Source of the DNA: Deferribacteraceae bacterium
GTDB taxonomy: Bacteria > Chrysiogenota > Deferribacteres > Deferribacterales > Deferrivibrionaceae
Assembly (NCBI GenBank): GCA_020054865.1
Contig: JAIHAR010000001.1
Location: forward strand, 107,112-171,111
DNA: 64,000 nt
Direction of reading: 5' to 3'
The notes beneath the pieces were generated by a model. That model worked only from the letters and a program-made list of their open reading frames with translations, ran no database searches and was not told the origin of the DNA. The position numbers and the translations under genes were made by a program. Positions 55,287 to 63,089 of this stretch are shown piece after piece. The number at the start of each line of letters is the position of its first letter. Position 1 is the stretch's first letter.

Positions 55287-56091
55287 ATTTTAGACCAACT
55301 TTTGAAAAATAAATTTTTTCTTTTAACATTTCTTTCAATATGTAGTAAGCATCCACACCTGTACAATGCCCCGTAATGACTTTTGTTATACCTGAATTAT
55401 TAAGCAAATTTGCAATCCTTGAAACTTCTTCAGTTTTCGAACGAAAAAGGTGAAATCCACCAATTAAAGCATATATATTAACGTCACCAAATTTTTTTCT
55501 TGCATCAATAAGAATATTTTCAATACCGCAATGGGAGCACCCCGTAAAAATAACCAACCCTTTGTCTGTTTTAATACCAAGATATTGTTCATCAGGGAAA
55601 AAATCTTTTACATATCCGGATAAAGTTTTCATAAAAAGGTTTTCATCTGCATCAAAATCTACATATCGAGGCACTGAGCCTGACAGATAAACATTATTAG
55701 CAACTTCCGTAAAATCTTCATTCAAAATAAATTTGATATTTTCCATTTTTAAAATATTTTTATCCAAACCTATATAGTCAAAAGCATCATCTCTTCGTCT
55801 TAAGTGCTCTGAAAAAACATTTTTATGGGTATATATGTTCAAATCAATATTTTGAAAATTTAAAAATCCGTTGGCTTGGTCATAATGCCCGTGGCTTAAT
55901 ACTGCAAAATCAATTTTTTTATCCTTAATCAAACCAAAATTATTTTTTATGGCAGGCCCTTGCCCAGAATCAAACAGAATATTTACGTCGTTATATCTTA
56001 TTAGGCAGGAAAACCCATGCTCACTAACAAGCATGGGTTTGTCAACATAATTGTCACATAAAATAGTTATTTCAAGACTGCTCTTATGCAT
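55273..56091 (-). CDS. MBL-fold protein, 7,8-dihydropterin-6-yl-methyl synthase-like family
   Basis: A 272-residue metallo-beta-lactamase protein of the MJ0301-like family. It starts [20 protein letters not shown] and has [14 protein letters not shown] where the family usually shows HGHYDH; the second His ligand is replaced by Gln. Other motifs [17 protein letters not shown] and ITGHCTG are present. The Gln change could alter metal binding. The ATG (56089-56091) overlaps the glnA stop by 8 bp, favouring co-transcription with glnA; no strong SD is seen. The 3' end overlaps the ODP-GGDEF gene, convergent, by 14 bp. Function unknown. Confidence 0.8.
   Translation of the reverse strand: MHKSSLEITILCDNYVDKPMLVSEHGFSCLIRYNDVNILFDSGQGPAIKNNFGLIKDKKIDFAVLSHGHYDQANGFLNFQNIDLNIYTHKNVFSEHLRRRDDAFDYIGLDKNILKMENIKFILNEDFTEVANNVYLSGSVPRYVDFDADENLFMKTLSGYVKDFFPDEQYLGIKTDKGLVIFTGCSHCGIENILIDARKKFGDVNIYALIGGFHLFRSKTEEVSRIANLLNNSGITKVITGHCTGVDAYYILKEMLKEKIYFSKVGLKFKIV
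56011..56040 (-). terminator. Terminator-like hairpin early in the MBL gene, after glnA
   Basis: On the minus strand, perfect 11-bp arms AAACCCATGCT (56030-56040) and AGCATGGGTTT (56011-56021) enclose an eight-base loop, with TTT inside the second arm and one more T at 56010. It begins about 45 bases after the glnA stop, yet lies in codons 18-27 of the downstream gene. It may terminate most glnA transcripts or act as an RNA-processing stop. The T-run is short, so a terminator role is uncertain. Confidence 0.45.
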
Positions 56092-57499
56092 CAAAATAGA
56101 GTTTAAATTCGTATGGGTGTACCCTTGTATTGACAGGTTTACACTCATTTTCCCTCTTATAGGTAATCCAGGTTGATATAACGTCCTCTGTAAATACATC
56201 ACCTTTGAGTAAGAACTCATGGTCTTTTTCAAGCTCATTAAGCGCCTCATCAAGACTTCCAGGCATTTGAGGAATGTTTGAAAGTTCAATTGGATCAAGG
56301 TCATAAAGGTTTTTGTCCATTGGCTCACCTGGATCAATTTTATTTTCTATACCGTCAAGACCTGCCATAAGCATTGCAGTAAAAGCAAGATAAGGGTTGC
56401 AAGATGGGTCCGGGAATCTTACCTCTACTCTCTTTGCCTTTGGAGAATTGCTGTACATTGGTATTCTTAACGCTGCACTTCTATTCCTTGAAGAATATGC
56501 AAGATTCACAGGGGCTTCATAACCTGGAACAAGCCTTTTATATGAGTTTGTACCTGGATTGGTAAATGCAGCAATTGCCCTTGCATGTTTTATAATACCA
56601 CCGATATAGTAGAGAGCAAGTTCACTAAGGCCGGCATACTCATCACCTGCAAAAAGCGGTTTACCATCTTTCCATAGTGACTGATGGCAGTGCATTCCAC
56701 TTCCGTTATCGCCAAACATAGGCTTTGGCATAAAAGTTACAGTTTTACCATGCATTCTGGCAACATTTTTTACAACATATTTATAAAGCTGCATATTATC
56801 AGCCTGTTCTACCATTGGTGCATATTTCACATCAATTTCACATTGCCCGCCAGTTGCAACTTCATGGTGATGAGCTTCTACGGTAATCCCAAGCTGCTCC
56901 ATTATCAAGCACATTTCAGCTCTTAAATCCATCAAAGTATCGTGTGGTGGTACAGGGAAGTATCCTTCCTTATGTCTGATTTTGTAGCCAAGATTTTGTC
57001 CATCCTGTTTGCTTCCGGTATTCCACTCACCTTCAGCGCTGTCAAAGAAGAAAAAACCGCTGTTTGAAGTATAACCATATCTTACATTATCAAAAACAAA
57101 AAATTCTGCTTCAGGTCCAAAAAATGCAGTATCTGCAATTCCTGTCCCTTTCATGTAATTGATTGCCTTTTTAGCTATATGCCTTGGGTCTCTTGTATAA
57201 GGCTCCTTGGTAATAGGATCATAAACATTACAAATCAATATAAGGGTAGGTGCAGCAGAAAAAGGGTCTATCTTTGCAGTAGCAGGGTCAGGGAGCAATA
57301 TCATATCACTGTTGTTGATCGCCTGCCACCCTCTGATACTTGAACCATCAAAACCCATTCCGTCTTCAAAAGTATCCAAAGTAAGCTCGTGGGCAGGATA
57401 GCTGCAATGTTGCCATAATCCGATAAAGTCCATAAACCTTAGGTCGACAAATTTAATATCCTTCTCTTCAACAAGTTTTAAAATCTCTTTAGGTGTCAT
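56084..57499 (-). CDS. glnA: Glutamine synthetase type I
   Basis: A 471-residue enzyme making glutamine from glutamate and ammonia. Metal-binding and ATP motifs are visible: [11 protein letters not shown] (about residues 48-58), [10 protein letters not shown] (latch), [34 protein letters not shown] and NRSAALRIP. The Tyr that is adenylylated in E. coli lies in [10 protein letters not shown], so the enzyme could be of the GSI-beta adenylylated type. It follows glnB by 28 bp, forming the glnB-glnA unit. Confidence 0.97.
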   Translation of the reverse strand: MTPKEILKLVEEKDIKFVDLRFMDFIGLWQHCSYPAHELTLDTFEDGMGFDGSSIRGWQAINNSDMILLPDPATAKIDPFSAAPTLILICNVYDPITKEPYTRDPRHIAKKAINYMKGTGIADTAFFGPEAEFFVFDNVRYGYTSNSGFFFFDSAEGEWNTGSKQDGQNLGYKIRHKEGYFPVPPHDTLMDLRAEMCLIMEQLGITVEAHHHEVATGGQCEIDVKYAPMVEQADNMQLYKYVVKNVARMHGKTVTFMPKPMFGDNGSGMHCHQSLWKDGKPLFAGDEYAGLSELALYYIGGIIKHARAIAAFTNPGTNSYKRLVPGYEAPVNLAYSSRNRSAALRIPMYSNSPKAKRVEVRFPDPSCNPYLAFTAMLMAGLDGIENKIDPGEPMDKNLYDLDPIELSNIPQMPGSLDEALNELEKDHEFLLKGDVFTEDVISTWITYKRENECKPVNTRVHPYEFKLYFDA

Positions 57500-57527
57500 A
57501 AGTCCTCCTGTTTTTTTAATATATTTT

Positions 57528-57896
<369 letters not shown>

Positions 57897-57912
57897 TCAA
57901 AATATATGCCAA
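57897..57912 (-). promoter_or_regulatory. Candidate sigma-54 promoter of glnB-glnA
   Basis: The minus strand reads TTTGGCATATATTTTGAT, ending at base 57896. GG at 57909-57910 and GA at 57897-57898 are ten bases apart, the spacing of the -24 (GG) and -12 (GC) elements; the expected GC is GA here. It lies about 30 bp before the glnB start. Nitrogen-regulated glnB often uses sigma-54, but the -12 mismatch keeps confidence moderate. Confidence 0.4.
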
Positions 57913-57987
57913 ATTTTTCCATTATTTTCACTATCATATTCAACAAATTTTCCATAATGCTGCCTATATTTTAATCACTACAGTTTA

Positions 57988-58653
57988 TTATTTAATCATA
58001 AGAATACTCTCAAGATTTTTAACTCTAATTTCATCTTTATCCGTATTTTTACCCAGTTTGTTCATTATTTTTATTTTTATCAATAAATCCCTATAAATAT
58101 TGAGTGTCCAGCCATTAAATCTGTCTATCTGATAGGCTTCATCAATCAACATTAGCCCTGTTTCATTCATCAACAATGCCGCTTCATTTCTCAAAACCCT
58201 GCTAACGAAATATTCGGGAAACTCAGCAAATTTTTCTTTAATATTATTGTAATTATTCTGTTTTATGATTTTCAAATACTTCTGATAATATTCAGGCAAT
58301 TTAGTTATTTCATATTCTTTCCCTTCAACAAAATTTAAAAAATTGTCCTCCTCACTACATCTTCCATTTTCTGCAAAAAATCGTGCATCTTCGAGAGCTT
58401 TGGTGTCTTTATACTCCTCATTCAATAAAAACCTGGACACATAAATCCTGCTCAGATTGCAAAAATCATCATTTCTCTGAAATATATTCACTGCCTTGTC
58501 AAAATACACAGATGAAACACGATTTCCTTTAAGATAATTATCTATGTACTTTTCGTATAAAGACTCCCCTTCCTGATATTCAGGGGATATTTTTTTTGAG
58601 CTGCACGAGAACAAAAATACTGTTATTATCAAAATCATAAATGTTTGCTTCAT
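57988..58653 (-). CDS. Lipoprotein of unknown function in the MCE operon
   Basis: A 221-residue predicted lipoprotein: hydrophobic MKQTFMILIITVFLFSC with lipobox FLFSC, Cys at position 17, followed by SSKK. The rest is helical and tetratricopeptide-like in amphipathicity (for example EYKDTKALEDARFFAENGRC), but I see no clear TPR consensus. It overlaps mlaD by 4 bp and is the last gene of the mlaE-ATPase-mlaD run. The position resembles outer-membrane partner lipoproteins (such as PqiC) of other MCE systems, without visible similarity. A trans-envelope role is inference. Confidence 0.7.
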   Translation of the reverse strand: MKQTFMILIITVFLFSCSSKKISPEYQEGESLYEKYIDNYLKGNRVSSVYFDKAVNIFQRNDDFCNLSRIYVSRFLLNEEYKDTKALEDARFFAENGRCSEEDNFLNFVEGKEYEITKLPEYYQKYLKIIKQNNYNNIKEKFAEFPEYFVSRVLRNEAALLMNETGLMLIDEAYQIDRFNGWTLNIYRDLLIKIKIMNKLGKNTDKDEIRVKNLESILMIK

Positions 58654-59642
58654 GGTAATTTCAATTTCCTTACTTCTTCTTCATTCTTAGAATCAAAGGG
58701 CCATTTCCCTTTTAAATTCAAAATCAAATCATTGGTATTGGACAAAATATAATCAGCCTCGTTTCGGATTTTGCTAATATTATCGGTAGCTTCCCCTATG
58801 TCGCTTGTAATCTTGTTAACATTTGCCAGAATCGGGTCAATTTCAGATACGCTGTTATTAATATTTTCAATCAGTTTTTTTGAAACACCTACCAGCGTAT
58901 TGATGCCATTAACATCAACCTCATCTATTTTGCGATTTACTGAATTAGTTGTTTTTATAGTATTATCAGCTATTTTGTCTATCTTCAACTGCAAGTTGTA
59001 AACGTTGTCCAACAATTTTACAGTTTCATTTTTCAAGTAATCACTTCTTAACAGGTATCCAAGCGAACCCTCTTTGTTTACAAGATCGCTGCCAAGGCTT
59101 TCAAGACCCTTCATAAAAGTATTAAATGACCCTTTCTCATCTGCTACTCTATCAGTTATTACCCTTATATTTTCTACAATAATTTTCAAGTCATCCATGA
59201 CAGGTTTAGCTTTCTCAATAATCTCATCAAGCCCTTTATCTTTTTTAAGTAAAAATTCATATCCATCTTTCACCTGTTGACCAGTCCCGCCCTCAAAAAC
59301 AACCGATGATGAACCAATAAAATTTTGAGCCACAAGTTTAGCCACTGAATCTTCTCTGACCCATTTTACATAATCTTCAGGAATATTTATTTTCATTATT
59401 ACTTCACCAGTATCCTTCAGATCCACAGAGTCAACTCTTGCTATCTGAAATCCAGAAAATAGGACAGGCATACCTTTTTTTATTCCATCACCGGAAGGCG
59501 CTTTTACAAAAACATGAATCTTTTTTGTAAAGACTTTTTTATTAATACCTACAAGCACACCGGTAGCAATAATAATAAATATGGCAGCCAGTATAAACAA
59601 ACCAACTTTAAACTCTAAATTTTTAAACCTTGGGTCAGCCAA
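58650..59642 (-). CDS. mlaD: MCE-domain substrate-binding protein (MlaD-like)
   Basis: A 330-residue periplasmic lipid-transport protein. N-terminal membrane anchor (FKVGLFILAAIFIIIATGVL), then an MCE domain at about residues 38-115 (IHVFVKAPSGDGIKKGMPVL and QIARVDSVDL), then a long helical tail (about residues 130-320) rich in Asn, Val and Ile, usual for MlaD-type needles. MCE proteins form hexameric rings that carry phospholipids between membranes. It overlaps the degenerate ATPase gene by 28 bp and the lipoprotein gene by 4 bp. Confidence 0.9.
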   Translation of the reverse strand: MADPRFKNLEFKVGLFILAAIFIIIATGVLVGINKKVFTKKIHVFVKAPSGDGIKKGMPVLFSGFQIARVDSVDLKDTGEVIMKINIPEDYVKWVREDSVAKLVAQNFIGSSSVVFEGGTGQQVKDGYEFLLKKDKGLDEIIEKAKPVMDDLKIIVENIRVITDRVADEKGSFNTFMKGLESLGSDLVNKEGSLGYLLRSDYLKNETVKLLDNVYNLQLKIDKIADNTIKTTNSVNRKIDEVDVNGINTLVGVSKKLIENINNSVSEIDPILANVNKITSDIGEATDNISKIRNEADYILSNTNDLILNLKGKWPFDSKNEEEVRKLKLP

Positions 59643-60121
59643 TTTTTATAATCCTCAATTGTATTGTATTCAAAGCCATCATAAATATTTTTATATCTAT
59701 TATACTCCATAAAAAGCACATTGTCACTTTTTTCTGCCTTTAAAAAACTAACAACACTTTTTTTTTCCTCGAGAGTTAAATCGTAAATCTCATTTATTAC
59801 AACTATTTTGTCAAAACCTGACAGATACCCCTGCAAGAATCTTACAACAAAATTTTCATATTTACTCAATTCATTCTGCCTAAAGTGAATCTTTGTATCC
59901 ATGTTAAATTGTTTTAATAATGATGCAACTTTATCATAATATTTGTCCAATTTTTCACCTGTATGGTAACAAACTGGCAAAACAATATTTTCAAAAACAG
60001 ATAGGTTGCTTATCAGAGGAAATATTTTGTTTACAACCGCAATGCGAACATTTTTCAATGCCAAAATATCATAAATTATTTCTTTGTCATTAATTTTATT
60101 ATCTATCCAACATATATTCAT
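59615..60121 (-). CDS. Degenerate ABC ATPase (MlaF-position) lacking Walker A
   Basis: A 168-residue protein in the place where mlaF usually stands. The sequence FPLISNLSVFENIVLPVCYH matches the Q-loop and following region of MlaF, LSKYENFVVRF sits where the LSGG signature is expected and is degenerate, and DKIVVINEIYDLT is a weakened Walker B (DEP replaced by NEI). No P-loop GxxGxGK(S/T) exists; the protein begins MNICWIDNKINDKEII and covers only the part after the Q-loop. Its ATG overlaps mlaE by 4 bp and its 3' end overlaps mlaD by 28 bp. It is intact and conserved in position, so it is not obviously a pseudogene. ATP hydrolysis is not expected. Confidence 0.7.
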   Translation of the reverse strand: MNICWIDNKINDKEIIYDILALKNVRIAVVNKIFPLISNLSVFENIVLPVCYHTGEKLDKYYDKVASLLKQFNMDTKIHFRQNELSKYENFVVRFLQGYLSGFDKIVVINEIYDLTLEEKKSVVSFLKAEKSDNVLFMEYNRYKNIYDGFEYNTIEDYKNWLTQGLKI

Positions 60122-60909
60122 ATCAAAAATCCGGTTATTTCCACAAATATAATTCCATAAAAAAGTCTCATCATCCCCTTTAACAATGCCACAGGAATCT
60201 CAGTATTTGCATTTTTAACACTTTTGGAAGTATATATTGGAATGGCCATTAGTAAAAATCCAAAAAATGTTGATTTATATAAAAAGCAAAATATATCAGT
60301 AAGATTTACATAGTCCAGGATAATATTGGTAATATATGCGAAATCCGCACCTGTCTGAATGCTCAGTAAAAAATATCCACCTGCCAAAGAAAAAAAGGTA
60401 AAAAATGTTGATAAACATACCATAGAAATAAGGCCTGCCATAACTCTTGGGACATATAAATAATCTGTCAGGTCTACTTTATACATCTTCAGCGTCCTTG
60501 TTTCGCCTGTAATATTCATTACCGCAATCTCTGCACCAACTGCAGTAGAGGAGCGAAGAGCAAGCATAATCACCGAAATCAATGGTGCAAGCTCCCTTAT
60601 TATCAACACAGACAATACCTGCCCTATTTCCTGATAAGCATTTAATTTTATAAGAAACTGGGTCAAAAATCCTACAAACACAAACCCCATGAAAAGGGAA
60701 ATGATGGAAAAAACCGATAAAATTTGAACGCCAGTAAAATATATTTGTCTAAAAAAAACAAGTTTTACTGTCGGATTAAACATATTCATTTTCAAAATAT
60801 TTCTAATCAAAAAAGAAGAAAATCCGATAAATTCAACAATCGTTTTAGAAGATTCAACAAAAAATTTTCCTGCTTTTATGCAAACATTAACAAACATCCA
60901 TTTATCCAA
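60118..60909 (-). CDS. mlaE: MlaE-family MCE transporter permease
   Basis: A 263-residue membrane protein with five or six helices. The conserved MlaE segment RELAPLISVIMLALRSSTAVGAEIAVM (about residues 106-130) and YLYVPRVMAG match the family pattern RELGP..AGRVGSAIAAELG and VVPRVLA. It starts the minus-strand MCE operon (mlaE, ATPase remnant, mlaD, lipoprotein), which probably moves phospholipids across the envelope. No mlaC or mlaB is present. Confidence 0.9.
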   Translation of the reverse strand: MDKWMFVNVCIKAGKFFVESSKTIVEFIGFSSFLIRNILKMNMFNPTVKLVFFRQIYFTGVQILSVFSIISLFMGFVFVGFLTQFLIKLNAYQEIGQVLSVLIIRELAPLISVIMLALRSSTAVGAEIAVMNITGETRTLKMYKVDLTDYLYVPRVMAGLISMVCLSTFFTFFSLAGGYFLLSIQTGADFAYITNIILDYVNLTDIFCFLYKSTFFGFLLMAIPIYTSKSVKNANTEIPVALLKGMMRLFYGIIFVEITGFLI

Positions 60910-61016
60910 TATTATTTAATGATAATGACTTTTTTAATAATAACATATTTTATTTGATAAAGTAATGATTTTGTTAGGTGAATTTAAAAAGAAACAATTT
61001 GTTGTGGTTTATAGTT

Positions 61017-61045
61017 TAAAAAAAGCGTGCAAATAAATGCACGCT
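61017..61045 (-). terminator. Rho-independent terminator after the dienelactone hydrolase gene
   Basis: On the minus strand, arms AGCGTGCA (61038-61045) and TGCACGCT (61024-61031) form an 8-bp stem with a six-base loop, followed by a T-run (61017-61023). It lies 8 bp after the stop codon region of the gene at 61053. The structure is a typical intrinsic terminator. Confidence 0.88.
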
Positions 61046-61052
61046 ATGAAAA

Positions 61053-61790
61053 TTATTTATTAAACACCTCTTTAAGGTATTCTGTAAATCTTTTCCAGGA
61101 TTTTTTATCTGCATCTTCTCTATACCTGTCGCTTCCAAAAACTGTAAATGCATGAGGTGCACCACTATATGTAATCATTTCATGTTTTACTTTGTTAGCC
61201 TCAAGCTCTTTCACAAGGTTTGCAAAATCTTCAATTTTGACTGACGCATCTGCACTTCCGTGAAAAACGAGCATTTCACCTTTAACATTGGAATAATCCT
61301 GGCCTTCAGGTGTTGCAAGCCCTCCATGAAATGGCACAAATGCTTTTAAGCTGGCACCACTTCTTGCAAATTCAAGGATTGTAGTCCCGCCAAAACAATA
61401 ACCCATTCCAATCGCATTTTTAACATTTGCATTCAAAGAAACAGCTTTGTCATAAGCGGCATACAAAATGCCTCTCATTTTATTTCTGTCTTTGTATAAT
61501 GCACCTGTAAGTGCCCTTTTTTCATCTACTGTAACAGGCTTCACACCTTTTCCAAACATATCAATTACAAACACAGAATACCCAAGCTCGTTTAGCATTT
61601 CAGTTCTCTTGATTTCGTAATCAGTTATACCATCCCAATCATGCACCATAAAAACAAGCGGGGAATCAGCTTTTACTCTGGAATAATATCCTTCATACTC
61701 TGCCCCCTGATAGTTATAAATCACAAAGTCACCTGCGATGCCGATTCCTGAAAATACAAAAAAGATTATGATAAATTTTATCAGCTTCAT
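61053..61790 (-). CDS. Exported dienelactone hydrolase family protein
   Basis: A 245-residue alpha/beta-hydrolase with a signal peptide (LIKFIIIFFVFSGIGIAG). The catalytic Cys lies in GMGYCFGGTTILEF (about residues 125-138), Asp in FHGSADASVKIEDF and His in GAPHAFTVFG, the triad of dienelactone hydrolases. The early MVHDWDGITDYEIKR is also typical. Members of this family hydrolyse small esters or lactones; secretion suggests a periplasmic substrate. A strong SD (AGGAGG) precedes the ATG. It is single, with its own terminator. Confidence 0.87.
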   Translation of the reverse strand: MKLIKFIIIFFVFSGIGIAGDFVIYNYQGAEYEGYYSRVKADSPLVFMVHDWDGITDYEIKRTEMLNELGYSVFVIDMFGKGVKPVTVDEKRALTGALYKDRNKMRGILYAAYDKAVSLNANVKNAIGMGYCFGGTTILEFARSGASLKAFVPFHGGLATPEGQDYSNVKGEMLVFHGSADASVKIEDFANLVKELEANKVKHEMITYSGAPHAFTVFGSDRYREDADKKSWKRFTEYLKEVFNK

Positions 61791-62294
61791 ATAAGCCTCC
61801 TTTCACTAAAGCATACTACACAAATATGATTTATCTATAAAAAATCAATAGCTTTTTAAAAAATCGCTTATTATTAATGTATTTTCTTTTGTAACTTTTA
61901 CGTCACATTTTCTTGCTGCTGAATGTCAAATTATAATGGGCAGTCCGGTTCTTTCAAAATGAAATTTATACAGCTTAAATGTAAAAACATTAAAATTAGA
62001 CTATTGAGCACCAGGAAGATATTTTTATTTTATTTTGCAAAAACTTTGTAACTAAACTTTACTGTTTTTAATGGAAAATAACACAATAAGTAAAATATTA
62101 TGGTAGTTACAGATGAAGCTATACATTTTTGATAATAGCAATGAAATAAACAAACAATAATGTTAAAAAAACATTTTAAATAACAGTATAATTTATTATA
62201 ATTACCTAAATAAACGGAAAATTGGATGAAAATTCAACCTGTTGCAAAATTTGCAACAGTTCAAATTGAAGGTAAGCGAAAAGTCAAAAATACC
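61791..62294. other. Non-coding stretch with a palindrome and no recognised gene
   Basis: About 500 bp without a convincing reading frame. The only frames are very short (for example the 29-codon MKFIQLKCK frame near 61960) and have no SD or recognisable similarity. The sequence is AT-rich with no tRNA or known RNA fold I could see. It contains the promoter region of the dienelactone-hydrolase-like gene on the minus side and, at 62239-62259, a perfect palindrome described separately. Confidence 0.6.
62239..62259. repeat. Perfect inverted repeat (10-bp arms, 1-base centre)
   Basis: CTGTTGCAAA, one A, TTTGCAACAG. It lies 36 bp beyond the stop of the DUF4384-type gene. It could be the stem of a terminator with a poor T-run or a binding site for an unknown dimeric regulator. 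Such an exact 21-bp palindrome in a non-coding gap is unlikely to be neutral, but its role is not determined. Confidence 0.6.
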
Positions 62295-63089
62295 TTATTT
62301 CTCAAAAACCTGATACGGCAATATGACTTCCTGCACTTTGTCAGCAATTTTGCTATATTTATTGTAAAACTCCGTAAATGTTAGCTCCTCAGCATATCCA
62401 TATAACAAATTAAAATTTACAGTCTTATCATCGGTAGCTGCAATCAAAAATGCTTCACTATCCTGACTATGACCATCAAACGTTGACATTTCAAGGTCAT
62501 ATATTGCACCTTTTTCAGGAAACAAAAATTCTTCGCCTTTTGTCAACATTTTTTCCCTGTGATAAGTGTTTGGGTAGAGCATTACAACTTTGTCATTTGC
62601 CATAAGATTAAATATCGCAAATTGTGCGTCTTTTCGTGCCTTTATTTTTATAAATGCTTTATCCCCCTTTATGAATGTTATCTTGTTTAATTTTGCCTCA
62701 AGCCCAACATCAACCAACTTTTCAGGCACCATAACTTCAGCTTCTATCCTTACCCTATATTCAGGTATAGGGACGGCAGATTCCTCTGACCTGTATTCAC
62801 CAAGAGGCAACCACTCCTTCTTTTCGCTTACAATATACCCGGATGTAAATGTCTTAATCAAATCTACAGCCAATTTACCATTTGTGACAATTGTATTTGC
62901 TGCCACCTTTATACCGCTTGCCTTTTCAATAGCATCTGCCCTCGCCCTTTGAAGTGCGGTAAGCCTTGCCTGCTTCGCAGTAATACCTATAATCGCACAT
63001 GAACCTTCCCCTACTACCTTTGTTACCATACCGGCAAAACCGCTTTTCATAACAAACAGGGTAAAAATTATAAATACAAATCTTTTCAT
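62295..63089 (-). CDS. DUF4384-type exported protein
   Basis: A 264-residue exported protein with signal peptide FVFIIFTLFVMKSGFAG. The N-terminal part VVGEGSCAIIGITAKQARLTALQRARADAIEKAS resembles LPP20/FlgO-like exported proteins, and the C-terminal part (AQFAIFNLMANDKVVMLYPN, then GEEFLFPEKGAIYDL) matches the DUF4384 domain found with caspase-like proteins. Its ATG overlaps the stop of the caspase-like gene by 1 bp, so the two were an operon. The function of DUF4384 is not known; it accompanies peptidase C14 proteins in many bacteria. Confidence 0.75.
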   Translation of the reverse strand: MKRFVFIIFTLFVMKSGFAGMVTKVVGEGSCAIIGITAKQARLTALQRARADAIEKASGIKVAANTIVTNGKLAVDLIKTFTSGYIVSEKKEWLPLGEYRSEESAVPIPEYRVRIEAEVMVPEKLVDVGLEAKLNKITFIKGDKAFIKIKARKDAQFAIFNLMANDKVVMLYPNTYHREKMLTKGEEFLFPEKGAIYDLEMSTFDGHSQDSEAFLIAATDDKTVNFNLLYGYAEELTFTEFYNKYSKIADKVQEVILPYQVFEK

